Of a stretch of DNA of 25,679 nt, positions 14,536 to 23,702 are shown piece after piece. Location: assembly GCA_934726455.1 (NCBI GenBank), contig CAKVDS010000038.1, positions 1-25,679 on the forward strand, read 5' to 3'. How positions within the stretch are numbered: the first letter of the stretch is position 1; each line of letters begins with the position of its first letter. The notes beneath the pieces were generated by a model. It was not told the origin of the DNA, ran no database searches, and saw only the letters and a list, made by a program, of their open reading frames with translations. Both the position numbers and the translations under genes were made by a program. The DNA is from an uncultured Bacteroidales bacterium (GTDB taxonomy: Bacteria; Bacteroidota; Bacteroidia; Bacteroidales; UBA932).

Positions 14536-16392
14536 CTAGAACTGGAAATATATGAACGCCTGAAGTTCGGCGGTGATGAACTGGTAGACGACAAAGACCA
14601 CGGCGACGACCGCGACGGCCATCAGCGGCAGGGGCAGGAGGGCAAAGTTGAGCCGGTACCACCTCTTCCAGCGCGACGGCAGCCAGTGGATGGCCAGGCC
14701 GAGCACGATCAGCGCGAATACTTTCCAATACTCGGCACATATCTGCGGGATCAGGCTCCAGTTCCAGGCGGAGCCGATCTGCTGCACCATGTTGCGGGCC
14801 GTACTCCATGCCACCTCGTTGGCCGTAGCCGGGTCAAGGTTGCTTCCGCTGCGGAAAAACAGACGCGTGAATGTGACGAAAACGAACGTCTGCGCCACAC
14901 CCCAGACATAGCCCAGCCGTCCGCAGCCTTTCCCGTGGCAGAGATGATAGATGAAACGCACCAGCGTCCCGAGCCACACCAGAGCAGCCCATACGAAGAG
15001 CATGTTCCACACCGGAGCCGGAGCGAGCCGGGAGAGAAGCCCCAGAGACAGGGCAAGCAGACTCACCAGCGACATCCTCAGAGCCCAGGACATGTCTTTC
15101 CAGAACTGATAGACTATCAGCCCGATACCGTTGAGCCCGCCCCAGATGATGAAGTTCCACGAAGCCCCGTGCCACATTCCGCCGAGCAGCATCGTGATGA
15201 AACGGTTGATGTTCGCGAGAATCTTCTTGCGCCTCTCCGGGAAACAGCGCGCCACTATACCGAGCACCAGAGCAATCACGATGAACACCAGCGACACCAC
15301 CCACTGACCTGAAAGCATCATGGCGATCAACGCAAACAGCACGATCCAGAAATACGTGCCGAACGTGGCGTTGCGGTTGCCGCCGAGCGGGATATAAAGA
15401 TATGACTTCAGCCAACGGCTCAGAGACATGTGCCAGCGCCGCCAGAAGTCCTGCGGATTCGAGGCTTTATAGGGAGAATTGAAATTCTGAGGAAGATAGA
15501 AGCCCATCAGCATCGCCACCCCTATCGCGATGTCGGTGTACCCCGAGAAATCGGCATAAACCTGGAGCGAGTAACCGAACAGGGCAGTAAGGTTCTCGAA
15601 TCCGGTGAAAAGAAGCGGGTTCTCAAAGACGCGATCAATAAAATTGACAGCAATATAGTCGCTGAGTATCAATTTCTTGGCCAGTCCGTTCAGAATCCAG
15701 AACACTGCCACGCCGAACTGCCTCCGCCCCAAAGAGAAAGGCCGGTAGAGCTGCGGGATGAACTCGCTCGCCCTGACGATAGGCCCGGCCACAAGCTGCG
15801 GAAAAAAACTCACATAGAAGCCGAAATCGAGGATATTGTCCACCGGCTTGACCTCCCGACGGTAGACATCCACCGTGTAGCTGATCACCTGGAAAATGAA
15901 GAACGAGATCCCGACAGGCAGCACTATGCTGTCCACCCTGAAGAGTTCCCTCCCCGCGATGGCATTGCCCAAAGCCCCGAACACGTCCGTCACCTTGACC
16001 TGAAGCCCCGTCAGCGAATACAGCAGGTCGGCAAAGAAGTAACTGTACTTGAAATAGCAGAGCAGAAGCAGGTCAACGCAGACGCTCAGCACAAGCCAGG
16101 CGCGCCTCCGCCTCTGGTCGGCAGAAGCAGCTATCCTCTTGGCTATCAAGAAATCAGAGCACGTCACGAAGAGCAGTATCAGCACCGACAGCCCGCTCGT
16201 CTTGAAGTAGAACAGCAGACTGGTGAAAAAGAGGAAACTGTTGCGCAGCAGCCGCCTGTCACCGATCAGGGCAAAGACGGCATAGACTATGGCAAAGAAA
16301 GCCCAGAAATAGAACTGGGTGAAAAGCAGGGGCGAGTTGGGGTCAAACGAGAACAGCCGCCGCAGGAAAGTCCATATCACGCTGAGATCCAT
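14536..16392 (-). CDS. MBOAT-family O-acyltransferase (AlgI/DltB-like), membrane protein
   Basis: The protein has 618 residues with many hydrophobic segments. The core has the family signatures DFSGYTDIAIG (281-291), NFNSPYKASNPQDFWRRWHM (303-322), YIPLGGNR (333-340) and GGMWHGASWNF (404-414) with the conserved catalytic His near 408. AlgI-type proteins move acyl groups across the inner membrane to periplasmic partners. About 45-50 extra hydrophobic residues lie between LGGNR and the catalytic His, where AlgI relatives are compact. The ATG at 16392 directly abuts the stop of the preceding SGNH gene. With two SGNH proteins upstream, a role in O-acetylating an envelope or exported glycan is inferred; the substrate is unknown. 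Confidence 0.9.
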   Translation of the reverse strand: MDLSVIWTFLRRLFSFDPNSPLLFTQFYFWAFFAIVYAVFALIGDRRLLRNSFLFFTSLLFYFKTSGLSVLILLFVTCSDFLIAKRIAASADQRRRRAWLVLSVCVDLLLLCYFKYSYFFADLLYSLTGLQVKVTDVFGALGNAIAGRELFRVDSIVLPVGISFFIFQVISYTVDVYRREVKPVDNILDFGFYVSFFPQLVAGPIVRASEFIPQLYRPFSLGRRQFGVAVFWILNGLAKKLILSDYIAVNFIDRVFENPLLFTGFENLTALFGYSLQVYADFSGYTDIAIGVAMLMGFYLPQNFNSPYKASNPQDFWRRWHMSLSRWLKSYLYIPLGGNRNATFGTYFWIVLFALIAMMLSGQWVVSLVFIVIALVLGIVARCFPERRKKILANINRFITMLLGGMWHGASWNFIIWGGLNGIGLIVYQFWKDMSWALRMSLVSLLALSLGLLSRLAPAPVWNMLFVWAALVWLGTLVRFIYHLCHGKGCGRLGYVWGVAQTFVFVTFTRLFFRSGSNLDPATANEVAWSTARNMVQQIGSAWNWSLIPQICAEYWKVFALIVLGLAIHWLPSRWKRWYRLNFALLPLPLMAVAVVAVVFVVYQFITAELQAFIYFQF

Positions 16393-17607
16393 CTACCTGC
16401 CAGTGTTGCGGTCATCCATCAGGGCCTCGAAAAACAGGTCCCCAAGCAGAGTGTACCCTTCATCGGTAAAATGCAGCCTGTCCGGCTTGACAAGCCCGAG
16501 ATTCTTCCAGCGCTGCACGGAATGCGCCCCGCCCATCAGACCGTAGAGATCCCAGACCCCGGCACCGTATTCACCGGCCAGCTCCATCATGGCCTTCCGG
16601 ACCGCGGGGGCGTTCTCGTTGTAGGTCATTCCCCTCCTGATGTAACGGTAACTGTCGTTGTTGGTGATGAATATTATGGCGCAGTCCGGGTTGACCCGGT
16701 GGATCATCTCTATCAGGCGGCGATAGTTGTCTTTGAAACGCCCTGGCTTGAAGTCCTTCGCCATGCATGCCGAGTCGTTGATGCCCAGGGCGAGGATGGC
16801 AAGGTCCGGGTTGACCAGTCTCAGATCGCGTTCAAGGTCCGGGCACTTGTCCAGCCAGGTGGTGAGCTTGGCCCCGTTGACCCCGGACGAATAGTAGTTT
16901 ACCCCGGGTCTGCCGCTGATGGGCTGGATACCGGTGAGGGTGAATGTCTCCCCGGCGGGGATCTCGAATCCCACGGTCACGCTGTCCGCCATGGAGGGGA
17001 GGCAGAAGAGGTAACTCGCTGTGAGCGAGTCGTAACTGTGCCTCAACGTATCGGTGCCGCTTACGACATAGGGCCAGGCCTTGTCCGAAGAACCGTAGCC
17101 CAGCACACGCAGCTGCTTGAAAGACCAGAGACTGACGGAGTCGGGGTTCACATTGAAACTGACGGACGCGCTGCTGTCGGAAGTCCGCGCCCCGAAGCCG
17201 GTGATGCCATAACGCGGCTTCTCCAGCTTCGAATTGAGGGTCATCATCGGGGCTTCCCAGCTCCCCGTGTATGAGATGCGGTAACTCTTGTCCGAATTGG
17301 TCTTGCAGAGCCGTCTCGGGAAAAGGAAACCCCTGTCTCCGCGCGGCGCGATGGAGTCAAGGTCGTTCATTATCCTGTTCGGAAAGTATGCCGCCTGTAC
17401 ATGAGAGCCGCCGATGTGCCACACATTCACATTGCCCTGCCCGGTGGAGATCAGGCTGTCAAGTTTTGAGTAGAAACGGTCCTGTGCACTGCGCTCACCC
17501 GGGAACACGAGGGCAGTGCTTTCAGCCTTCACGCAATCCGGGAGCTCCCTGCTCACGAGAATGGCGGGCAGCAGCAGGGCAAGAAACGGCAATATCTTAT
17601 TTTTCAT
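16393..17607 (-). CDS. SGNH/GDSL-type hydrolase or acetyltransferase, exported (second copy)
   Basis: The protein has 404 residues from the ATG at 17607, with a signal-like start MKNKILPFLALLLPAILV. The SGNH blocks are present: nucleophile S68 in WHIGGSHVQ, GIN at 275-277 in LALGIND, and the D376/H379 pair in DRLHFTDEG. Block I reads GGS rather than the usual GDS. The middle part (about 110-240) is a beta-rich insert without a recognised name. It overlaps the upstream SGNH gene by 11 bp and abuts the MBOAT gene, so it is likely the periplasmic partner of that acyltransferase, as in PatA/PatB or AlgI/J/X systems. The role is inferred from context. Confidence 0.85.
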   Translation of the reverse strand: MKNKILPFLALLLPAILVSRELPDCVKAESTALVFPGERSAQDRFYSKLDSLISTGQGNVNVWHIGGSHVQAAYFPNRIMNDLDSIAPRGDRGFLFPRRLCKTNSDKSYRISYTGSWEAPMMTLNSKLEKPRYGITGFGARTSDSSASVSFNVNPDSVSLWSFKQLRVLGYGSSDKAWPYVVSGTDTLRHSYDSLTASYLFCLPSMADSVTVGFEIPAGETFTLTGIQPISGRPGVNYYSSGVNGAKLTTWLDKCPDLERDLRLVNPDLAILALGINDSACMAKDFKPGRFKDNYRRLIEMIHRVNPDCAIIFITNNDSYRYIRRGMTYNENAPAVRKAMMELAGEYGAGVWDLYGLMGGAHSVQRWKNLGLVKPDRLHFTDEGYTLLGDLFFEALMDDRNTGR

Positions 17608-18964
17608 TCTTTTTCCTCCAGAGATAATAGTCATAATAGAGCAGGAAACTGTCGCTGAACATCTCCCCCACCCTGGCCGAGCCGCGCGGGGTGAAATGCA
17701 CATAGTCGGAACCGGCGAGCGGCGGGGTCGCCCCAACCCAGTCGAGCATGGAGTTATGCCCTCCCATGGCCCCGTAAATGTCCCAGTAGGCGGCATTTTC
17801 GGAGACGGCGGCAGCACGCAGGGAGTCCACCAGTTCCGGGAGGACAGGGTATGTCTGGCGCTTCCCGTTGATGGAGGTGGACATGTCAGACGGCCCGATG
17901 AATACGAGCGTGGCCTCAGGGGCCAGTTTGTGCAGATGCCGGAGCTGCCGGCGCACCGAGGAAGCGTAGCCGGAGACGGCCTTGGTGGTGGAAAGGTACG
18001 GCACCGTGTTTCCCCCGTACTGCATGAGTATGAGACGGACGTTCTCACTCTTATAGAAACTCCGCAGCTGCGCGGCGTCCATCGCCGTGAAGACCAGTCC
18101 CGAGCAGCCGCGCATAGCCATGTTGTCCACCCTCACACCGCTGTCCGTGTCGAGCAGGATGCCGTAGATGTCGGCATGGCCGGAAAGGGAAAGGCTGGCC
18201 TTGGCACTGCTGTCGGGCAGATGGAAGACGGCCTTTTCTATCGGAGCGTCGCCCTGCAGATTCACGCTCCTGCCCCCGCAGCTGGCTGTCAGCGTGCCTT
18301 CGATGTTGCCTGCCACGAGTGTGAGGCGGTTGAAGAACTTCTGTCCCTTGCCGCGGGCGCGTACCGGCGAGAAGCCAAGCGTGAGAGTGGTGTCAAGCCG
18401 CACGAAATCCCCGTAGGGCCCGAATTTCCTCAGACCTTCCGGCTTCTCGCCAAAGACGGTAAATCTCTCAAGTTCAGAGGAAGCGCTCACGGCCATAGCC
18501 GGGGTGAAATAGCGGCGCGCCGGGAGCATACCCTGCCCGTCTCCGCCGAATCGCTCCTGAAGAGCATTGCGTATGGCCGAAGTGATCCTGTCTTCTTCTA
18601 TCTGGGAGTCTCCATAATGGATGATTCTCACCGGATTACGCTCTGCGTTTTCAAGGGCTTCGAAGATCGGATCGAAGAAAGCCGGATCGTCGGACGGGAA
18701 GTAGAATCTGGCCGGATCCGAATCGAAAAATCCTTTGAACCGGTCATCCTCCGCCCTGCGGACGGCCTCCCTGCGGCTTGCAAGCAACTCTTCAGGAGAC
18801 ACGCGCGCCTGCTCCGGCTCCGCACCCTCAAGGATGTCAGCCACCGAGGGGAAACGCAGTTCCACCGGCCCGGCCTTCACTCCCCCGGACGGGAAGACGG
18901 CGCTGACAAGGGCCAGCATGGCGATCACGGACAATATGAATATCAGTACTGTGCTCCGTTTCAT
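17597..18964 (-). CDS. SGNH/GDSL-type hydrolase or acetyltransferase, membrane-anchored (first copy)
   Basis: The protein has 455 residues. An N-terminal hydrophobic segment (about residues 5-23) suggests a signal anchor. Then comes a charged linker, and an SGNH domain with nucleophile S120 in IIHYGDSQIEED, a block III-like QYGGN, and D420/H423 in SDYVHFTPRG. It resembles the next gene in plan, including an inserted beta-rich part between blocks I and III, but is clearly diverged. The start overlaps the uvrB stop in an ATGA junction. Two SGNH proteins with one MBOAT protein suggest a periplasmic O-acetyl transfer relay. A plain esterase role cannot be excluded. Confidence 0.85.
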   Translation of the reverse strand: MKRSTVLIFILSVIAMLALVSAVFPSGGVKAGPVELRFPSVADILEGAEPEQARVSPEELLASRREAVRRAEDDRFKGFFDSDPARFYFPSDDPAFFDPIFEALENAERNPVRIIHYGDSQIEEDRITSAIRNALQERFGGDGQGMLPARRYFTPAMAVSASSELERFTVFGEKPEGLRKFGPYGDFVRLDTTLTLGFSPVRARGKGQKFFNRLTLVAGNIEGTLTASCGGRSVNLQGDAPIEKAVFHLPDSSAKASLSLSGHADIYGILLDTDSGVRVDNMAMRGCSGLVFTAMDAAQLRSFYKSENVRLILMQYGGNTVPYLSTTKAVSGYASSVRRQLRHLHKLAPEATLVFIGPSDMSTSINGKRQTYPVLPELVDSLRAAAVSENAAYWDIYGAMGGHNSMLDWVGATPPLAGSDYVHFTPRGSARVGEMFSDSFLLYYDYYLWRKKNEK

Positions 18965-21105
18965 TTCTCTTTCCAGACTTTAAGGTATTCCTGAAGTGCC
19001 CACATCTCATCACGATAGCGTGCGGCATGTGCGAAATCAAGGTCGGCGGCGGATTTCTTCATGCGCCTGCGATCCTCTTCGATGAGCTTCTCCACCTGTT
19101 CGCGGGACATGGAGCGGATCACCGGATCCTGAAGCACCGCCGCAAGGTCGGCCTTGACATGCCCGTCGGCAAACGCCGCCCCGTCCTCACGCAACGCCGC
19201 ATGGCCGAAGCCCACCGATATGCTCCCCTTCCCGAGATCCGAAGGGTTCGGGACATATACAGGCGAATCGTAAGAATTGGCGGCGCTGATCCTGCCCGTG
19301 GTGCCGCCGGCAAGACTCTTCGCAAGGACATTCTGGCGCACCTGCACCTGCTTCGGGGTGATGTGATGGAGTTCGTTGTATTCCATCTGCTTGCGGCGCC
19401 GGCGGTTGGTCTCGCGTATGGTCTCCTCCATGGACGGGGTCACGGAATCGGCGTACATGATCACGAGTCCGTTGACATTACGGGCCGCCCTGCCCGCCGT
19501 CTGGGTCAGGGCCCGCCCGGTGCGCAGGAATCCTTCCTTGTCCGCGTCGAGAATGGCCACAAGCGACACGGACGGGATATCCAGTCCTTCTCGGAGGAGG
19601 TTGACCCCTACAAGCACGTCAAACAGCCCCATCTTGAAGTCCTCGATGATTTCCACGCGCTCAGCCGTGTCCACATCAGAATGGATGTAGCGCACGCGGA
19701 TGCCTATCTTGCGCAGGTACTCGTCCAGTTCCTCGGCCATCCTCTTGGTTAGGGTGGTGACAAGTGTGCGTTCATCGCTCTCTGCGCGTTTGCGTATCTC
19801 CTCGACCAGATCGTCCACCTGGTTTTTGGTCGGACGGACCTCAATCGGCGGATCCAGAAGGCCGGTAGGCCTGACCACCTGCTCCACCACGAGCCCCCCG
19901 GACTTCTCAAGCTCGTAGTCGGCCGGGGTCGCGCTCACATAGACTTTCTGGCCTGTGATGGCCTCGAACTCCTCGAACTTCAGCGGCCTGTTGTCGGATG
20001 CCGCCGGGAGACGGAAGCCGTAGTCGATGAGTATCGACTTGCGGGAATGGTCTCCCCCGTACATCGCCCTCACCTGAGGGAGAGTCACATGGCTCTCGTC
20101 GATGAACGTGACGAAATCCTTGGGGAAATAGTCGATCAGGCAGAACGGCCTCTGCCCCTCACGGCGTCCGTCAAAGTAGCGCGAGTAGTTCTCGATACCC
20201 GGGCAATAGCCCATCTCCTTGATCATCTCAAGATCATATTCGACTCTCTGCTTGAGGCGCTTGGCCTCAAGTTCGCGTCCCTGTTCCTCGAAGACCTGCA
20301 TCTGCCGCACGAGATCGTCCTGGATCTGCGACACTGCGGCGGCACTCCGCTCCTTGGTGGTGACGAAGTTGTTGGCCGGGTAGATGCTGATTTCATCCAA
20401 ATCCTCGATATGGGCCCCCGTCACGGGGTCGATAAGGCTCAGAGCATCCACCTCGTCCCCGAAAAACTCTATCCTCACCGCCTCGTCGGCGCCGCTCAGG
20501 TAGACATCCACGGTGTCTCCGCGCACGCGGAACGATCCGCGCTTGAACTCGGCCTCGGTGCGGTTGTACAGGCCCTCGACAAGGCGGTAGAGAAGCCCCG
20601 TCAGGCTGCGGGTCTCGCCCTTGCGGACAGTGACCGTCTGCGCATGGAAATCCTCCGGATTGCCGATACCGTAGAGACATGACACAGAGGAGATTACGAT
20701 AACATCACGCCTCCCGGAAAGCAGTGCGCTCGCGGCACTGAGCCGCAGTTTCTCTATCCGGTCGTTGATGCTGAGGTCCTTTTCGATATAGGTGTCGCTC
20801 GAAGGGATGTAGGCCTCCGGCTGGTAGTAGTCGTAATAGGAGACGAAATACTCGACGGCGTTTTCGGGGAAGAATGACTTGAACTCCCCGTAGAGTTGGG
20901 CCGCCAGGGTCTTGTTGTGGCTGAGTATCAGCGCCGGACGCTGGAGACGCTCGATGACGTTGGCCATCGTGAACGTCTTGCCAGAGCCCGTCACCCCGAG
21001 CAGGGTGACATCGCTCACGCCGGACTCAAGAGCGGAGCAGAGCTGCGATATGGCCTCCGGCTGATCGCCCGACGGTTTGTATTCTGACTGCAGATGGAAT
21101 TTCAT
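18961..21105 (-). CDS. uvrB: Excinuclease ABC subunit UvrB
   Basis: The protein has 714 residues. It is the damage-verifying helicase-like subunit of nucleotide excision repair, which works with UvrA and UvrC. Walker A GVTGSGKT is at 37-44, and the damage-probing beta-hairpin YYDYYQPEAYIPSSDTYIEK at 90-109. The DEAD-like box DESH lies in FIDESHVTLPQV. Helicase motifs NLLREGLDIP and QTAGRAARN follow. The C-terminal UVR motif (about 670-704) contacts UvrC. It is slightly longer than usual because of a linker before the UVR motif. It starts 11 bp after the methyltransferase stop and its own stop overlaps the SGNH gene, an unusual operon for uvrB. Confidence 0.97.
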   Translation of the reverse strand: MKFHLQSEYKPSGDQPEAISQLCSALESGVSDVTLLGVTGSGKTFTMANVIERLQRPALILSHNKTLAAQLYGEFKSFFPENAVEYFVSYYDYYQPEAYIPSSDTYIEKDLSINDRIEKLRLSAASALLSGRRDVIVISSVSCLYGIGNPEDFHAQTVTVRKGETRSLTGLLYRLVEGLYNRTEAEFKRGSFRVRGDTVDVYLSGADEAVRIEFFGDEVDALSLIDPVTGAHIEDLDEISIYPANNFVTTKERSAAAVSQIQDDLVRQMQVFEEQGRELEAKRLKQRVEYDLEMIKEMGYCPGIENYSRYFDGRREGQRPFCLIDYFPKDFVTFIDESHVTLPQVRAMYGGDHSRKSILIDYGFRLPAASDNRPLKFEEFEAITGQKVYVSATPADYELEKSGGLVVEQVVRPTGLLDPPIEVRPTKNQVDDLVEEIRKRAESDERTLVTTLTKRMAEELDEYLRKIGIRVRYIHSDVDTAERVEIIEDFKMGLFDVLVGVNLLREGLDIPSVSLVAILDADKEGFLRTGRALTQTAGRAARNVNGLVIMYADSVTPSMEETIRETNRRRRKQMEYNELHHITPKQVQVRQNVLAKSLAGGTTGRISAANSYDSPVYVPNPSDLGKGSISVGFGHAALREDGAAFADGHVKADLAAVLQDPVIRSMSREQVEKLIEEDRRRMKKSAADLDFAHAARYRDEMWALQEYLKVWKEK

Positions 21106-21116
21106 AAAGTATCCGC

Positions 21117-22667
21117 TTAAAACAATGTCGGTTCATACGAGTGACGCCTTGGCAACAATAGAGAGGACAACGCCGGTACAGCAAGGTTGAGAAGCTCTTT
21201 TGGTTCCAACTTATGTAATCCCCCTCCATATTCACGTCCATTGATTATGAATTGCTCATTTGTAACTTCATTCAATCTTTGCCATACCTCATTGAGCAGT
21301 TCTTTGTCTGCCAAACACAGCCAGTAGTTCTCCTTTGGATATAGGAGCAAATAGACATTGGTCGTGATCGCCTCTGTCCGATTCAGGATGAAACGGAACA
21401 TCTTTTTGGAAGAATCCCCGCGCCCCATATATGGAACTACAAAAGGTGCAGGTTTCCTGTCTTCACAGTAATACCATATAGGCCGGTGACTGCATATATA
21501 TCCTCGATTCACACCACGCCTTACTCCTTCTTGTATATATTCCCATACGCCGGAGTATTCCGCTCTCAGTCTATCTTCCGACAAATTGCACGAGAACAGA
21601 TACTGTATTTTGGGCAATGCTATCTTGCCTTCTTCGTCTGAGGTTATTATATTCTCCTTCAGATGCCTTGGACTTGGAAGCACGGGCTTGAGAAAGTTTG
21701 CAGGTATATGGTATTTTTCTATTGTATCCGTATCTACAATGAAAAAATCATTGTCACCCGTTGCTATTCCACGCTTGACTGTAAAAAAGTCCCCTATTTT
21801 ACATTCGTTGCCGGCAGAACTCTGTGTGACACCTTTTATAAACAATCTTGACCATTTATCGGATGCAGACAAGCCTTGCCGATTCATCCTTATCGTTCCG
21901 GTCGGCGCATTTACATCTTGTCCACACGAAAAGACAATACATTTTCCTGATGGTCTACTTTTTCGGAAGAAGACAACGGTCGAGCTGACAAGTGCATCTT
22001 CAAATTGCACGTCATCAGCTTTGAATTTGTGAACCCATAAAAGATCAACACATTCAAGCAAATATTGTTTTACAGCCGTCCCATAATTCACATCCAAGAA
22101 TTCCGATGGTATCAGCCAACAGGACAAAGCACCATCAGCCAACCATTTTTCAGAGAGAATCAGAAAATAGCAATAGAGTCCCGCCAATCCCGAGATCTTT
22201 ATGCCTGTATTCTGCAGAACCTCCTTTTGCAATTTCCTTTTTGTTTCCGCATCAATATAATGATGTCTGACATAGGGAGGGTTTGCAACAAGCAAATCGA
22301 AATGTTCATCGGTTGTTCCCTCTTTCAAAAAATCTACATTCCTTAATTCTATGTCCTCCTTAGCCCAAAGTTTCTTTGCCGGAGCATAATAATGTTCATC
22401 TATCTCAAATCCAAGAGCATGGCCCGCTTTCTCTCCGAACACATCGCGAAACGCCACATAGAATGAGCCCAATCCAATGGAAGGCTCTATCAGACACACA
22501 ACTTTTTCCCGGCAAAAGTCCTTGGCTTTATGCATTATGCTGCTTGCCAAAGAATATGGCGTGGCAAATTGCCCTTTCTCATTTCGCTCTTTTGAAGTTT
22601 TTTGCGAGTCCAATACTTTTTGCAGCCTGTCTCGTTCTGCATTATAATATGAAGTGTCGAAAGTCAT
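21117..22667 (-). CDS. N6-adenine DNA methyltransferase, type II R-M (gamma class, TaqI/Eco57I-like)
   Basis: The protein has 516 residues. The SAM-binding motif X-like GQFATP is at 32-37, motif I EPSIGLGSF at 61-69, motif II GFEID at 86-90, and the catalytic motif IV NPPY at 129-132. This order (X, I, IV, then target recognition) is that of gamma-class N6-adenine methyltransferases. The C-terminal half, with KRGIATGDNDFF near 295-306, is the likely target-recognition domain. It follows the endonuclease gene by 22 bp and would protect its site. Base composition is visibly AT-richer than in the uvrB or pyr genes, consistent with horizontal acquisition. Confidence 0.88.
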   Translation of the reverse strand: MTFDTSYYNAERDRLQKVLDSQKTSKERNEKGQFATPYSLASSIMHKAKDFCREKVVCLIEPSIGLGSFYVAFRDVFGEKAGHALGFEIDEHYYAPAKKLWAKEDIELRNVDFLKEGTTDEHFDLLVANPPYVRHHYIDAETKRKLQKEVLQNTGIKISGLAGLYCYFLILSEKWLADGALSCWLIPSEFLDVNYGTAVKQYLLECVDLLWVHKFKADDVQFEDALVSSTVVFFRKSRPSGKCIVFSCGQDVNAPTGTIRMNRQGLSASDKWSRLFIKGVTQSSAGNECKIGDFFTVKRGIATGDNDFFIVDTDTIEKYHIPANFLKPVLPSPRHLKENIITSDEEGKIALPKIQYLFSCNLSEDRLRAEYSGVWEYIQEGVRRGVNRGYICSHRPIWYYCEDRKPAPFVVPYMGRGDSSKKMFRFILNRTEAITTNVYLLLYPKENYWLCLADKELLNEVWQRLNEVTNEQFIINGREYGGGLHKLEPKELLNLAVPALSSLLLPRRHSYEPTLF

Positions 22668-22689
22668 ACTCCTGCCTTTTTAAAATCAG

Positions 22690-23631
22690 TCACTCTATGT
22701 TCCCACACCCAATCAATACCCTCGGCAGCTTCATATCCAAGATATCCACTATCAAAATATCCGCACAAAAAAGCACGAAATCAACATTGTTACCATACGT
22801 TGACTTCAGTTGTTCTATCTTCTGCGCTTCTTCTTTTCTGCGTTTGTTGGTGTTTGTAAAATCTCCAGCCGACTTACACTCCACAAGAAGCGGCAAAGTT
22901 TTCTCAGAGCATCCGATACGCTTTATGACAACATCAATCGGCATATTAACGCCAAAACGGCTCATCTTTACCGGAACATTCAGATGATATGTAAATGTTC
23001 CTTTTCGCATTTCAGAAAATGCAGCCACCTGTTTGGATTCGACAAAAGTGTACCCTTCCGAAACGAGAAATCCACTGATCACTTTCAATTGCCTATTTTC
23101 TTGCTCATTGCGTATTATCGGATCGGCTAGAGTTCCGCACAATCTGTCCGCAACAATGCACTCCGCAATTTTAAGTTCTTCCGAAGTAGGGCTGACATCC
23201 TTTTGAATCCAAGAAAACAGATCTACATCAACTAATTTTTTCAAAACATAGAATATCCGATTCAGACAATACTCCTTTTCTTCTTCCGGCATTCTTTGTG
23301 GGAAACGTCCCTCTTCCATATTCTTGATGAGAGATGGTTTCACACCTGAAAACCCGATTAACCTATCACGTGCGATAGGAGGAGTCGTTGCCATCCTCAG
23401 TATTGTTATGAGTTCCGGGTGCTCTCTCAGATGTGTTGTCGTAAAATGAAAATTATTGGTCTGATTGATGGCTCTATCAACCTGTTCCATTGCGCGTCTA
23501 CGCTCTTTTGTATAAGTTGCAGGTGCGAAATTCAGAAACCACTCATTATATAATGACACCGATTGAATGGTGTCCCCTTTCCACAATTCTGTAGCTTTCC
23601 TGTTTATTAGAATATTAGACTTTTGAGCCAT
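22690..23631 (-). CDS. Type II restriction endonuclease, PD-(D/E)XK fold, probably XamI-like
   Basis: The protein has 313 residues. A nuclease motif is visible as D233 in MPIDVVI and E251-x-K253 in LLVECKSAGDF, the PD-(D/E)XK arrangement. The N-terminal half contains ATTPPIARDRLIGFSGV at 81-97, which resembles XamI-family enzymes (GTCGAC cutters), but that assignment and the target site are from memory of the family and not proven. The gene lies 22 bp upstream of the methyltransferase, and the pair forms a complete type II system. The DNA is AT-rich relative to the flanking housekeeping genes. Confidence 0.7.
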   Translation of the reverse strand: MAQKSNILINRKATELWKGDTIQSVSLYNEWFLNFAPATYTKERRRAMEQVDRAINQTNNFHFTTTHLREHPELITILRMATTPPIARDRLIGFSGVKPSLIKNMEEGRFPQRMPEEEKEYCLNRIFYVLKKLVDVDLFSWIQKDVSPTSEELKIAECIVADRLCGTLADPIIRNEQENRQLKVISGFLVSEGYTFVESKQVAAFSEMRKGTFTYHLNVPVKMSRFGVNMPIDVVIKRIGCSEKTLPLLVECKSAGDFTNTNKRRKEEAQKIEQLKSTYGNNVDFVLFCADILIVDILDMKLPRVLIGCGNIE

Positions 23632-23702
23632 ATTTTATCTTCGTTAATTTATCGAATCACCCGATTTCCAGATACGAAGATATAAAAATAAAGGAAACGA
23701 TT

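Noticed and set aside
15430..17274. 614-codon plus-strand open frame opposite the MBOAT and SGNH genes
   Set aside because: The composition is that of an antisense frame, rich in charged residues and proline. The minus-strand genes have clear membrane segments and catalytic motifs.
17516..18994. 492-codon plus-strand open frame opposite the SGNH genes
   Set aside because: It is antisense to a gene with signal anchor, GDS and DxxH motifs.
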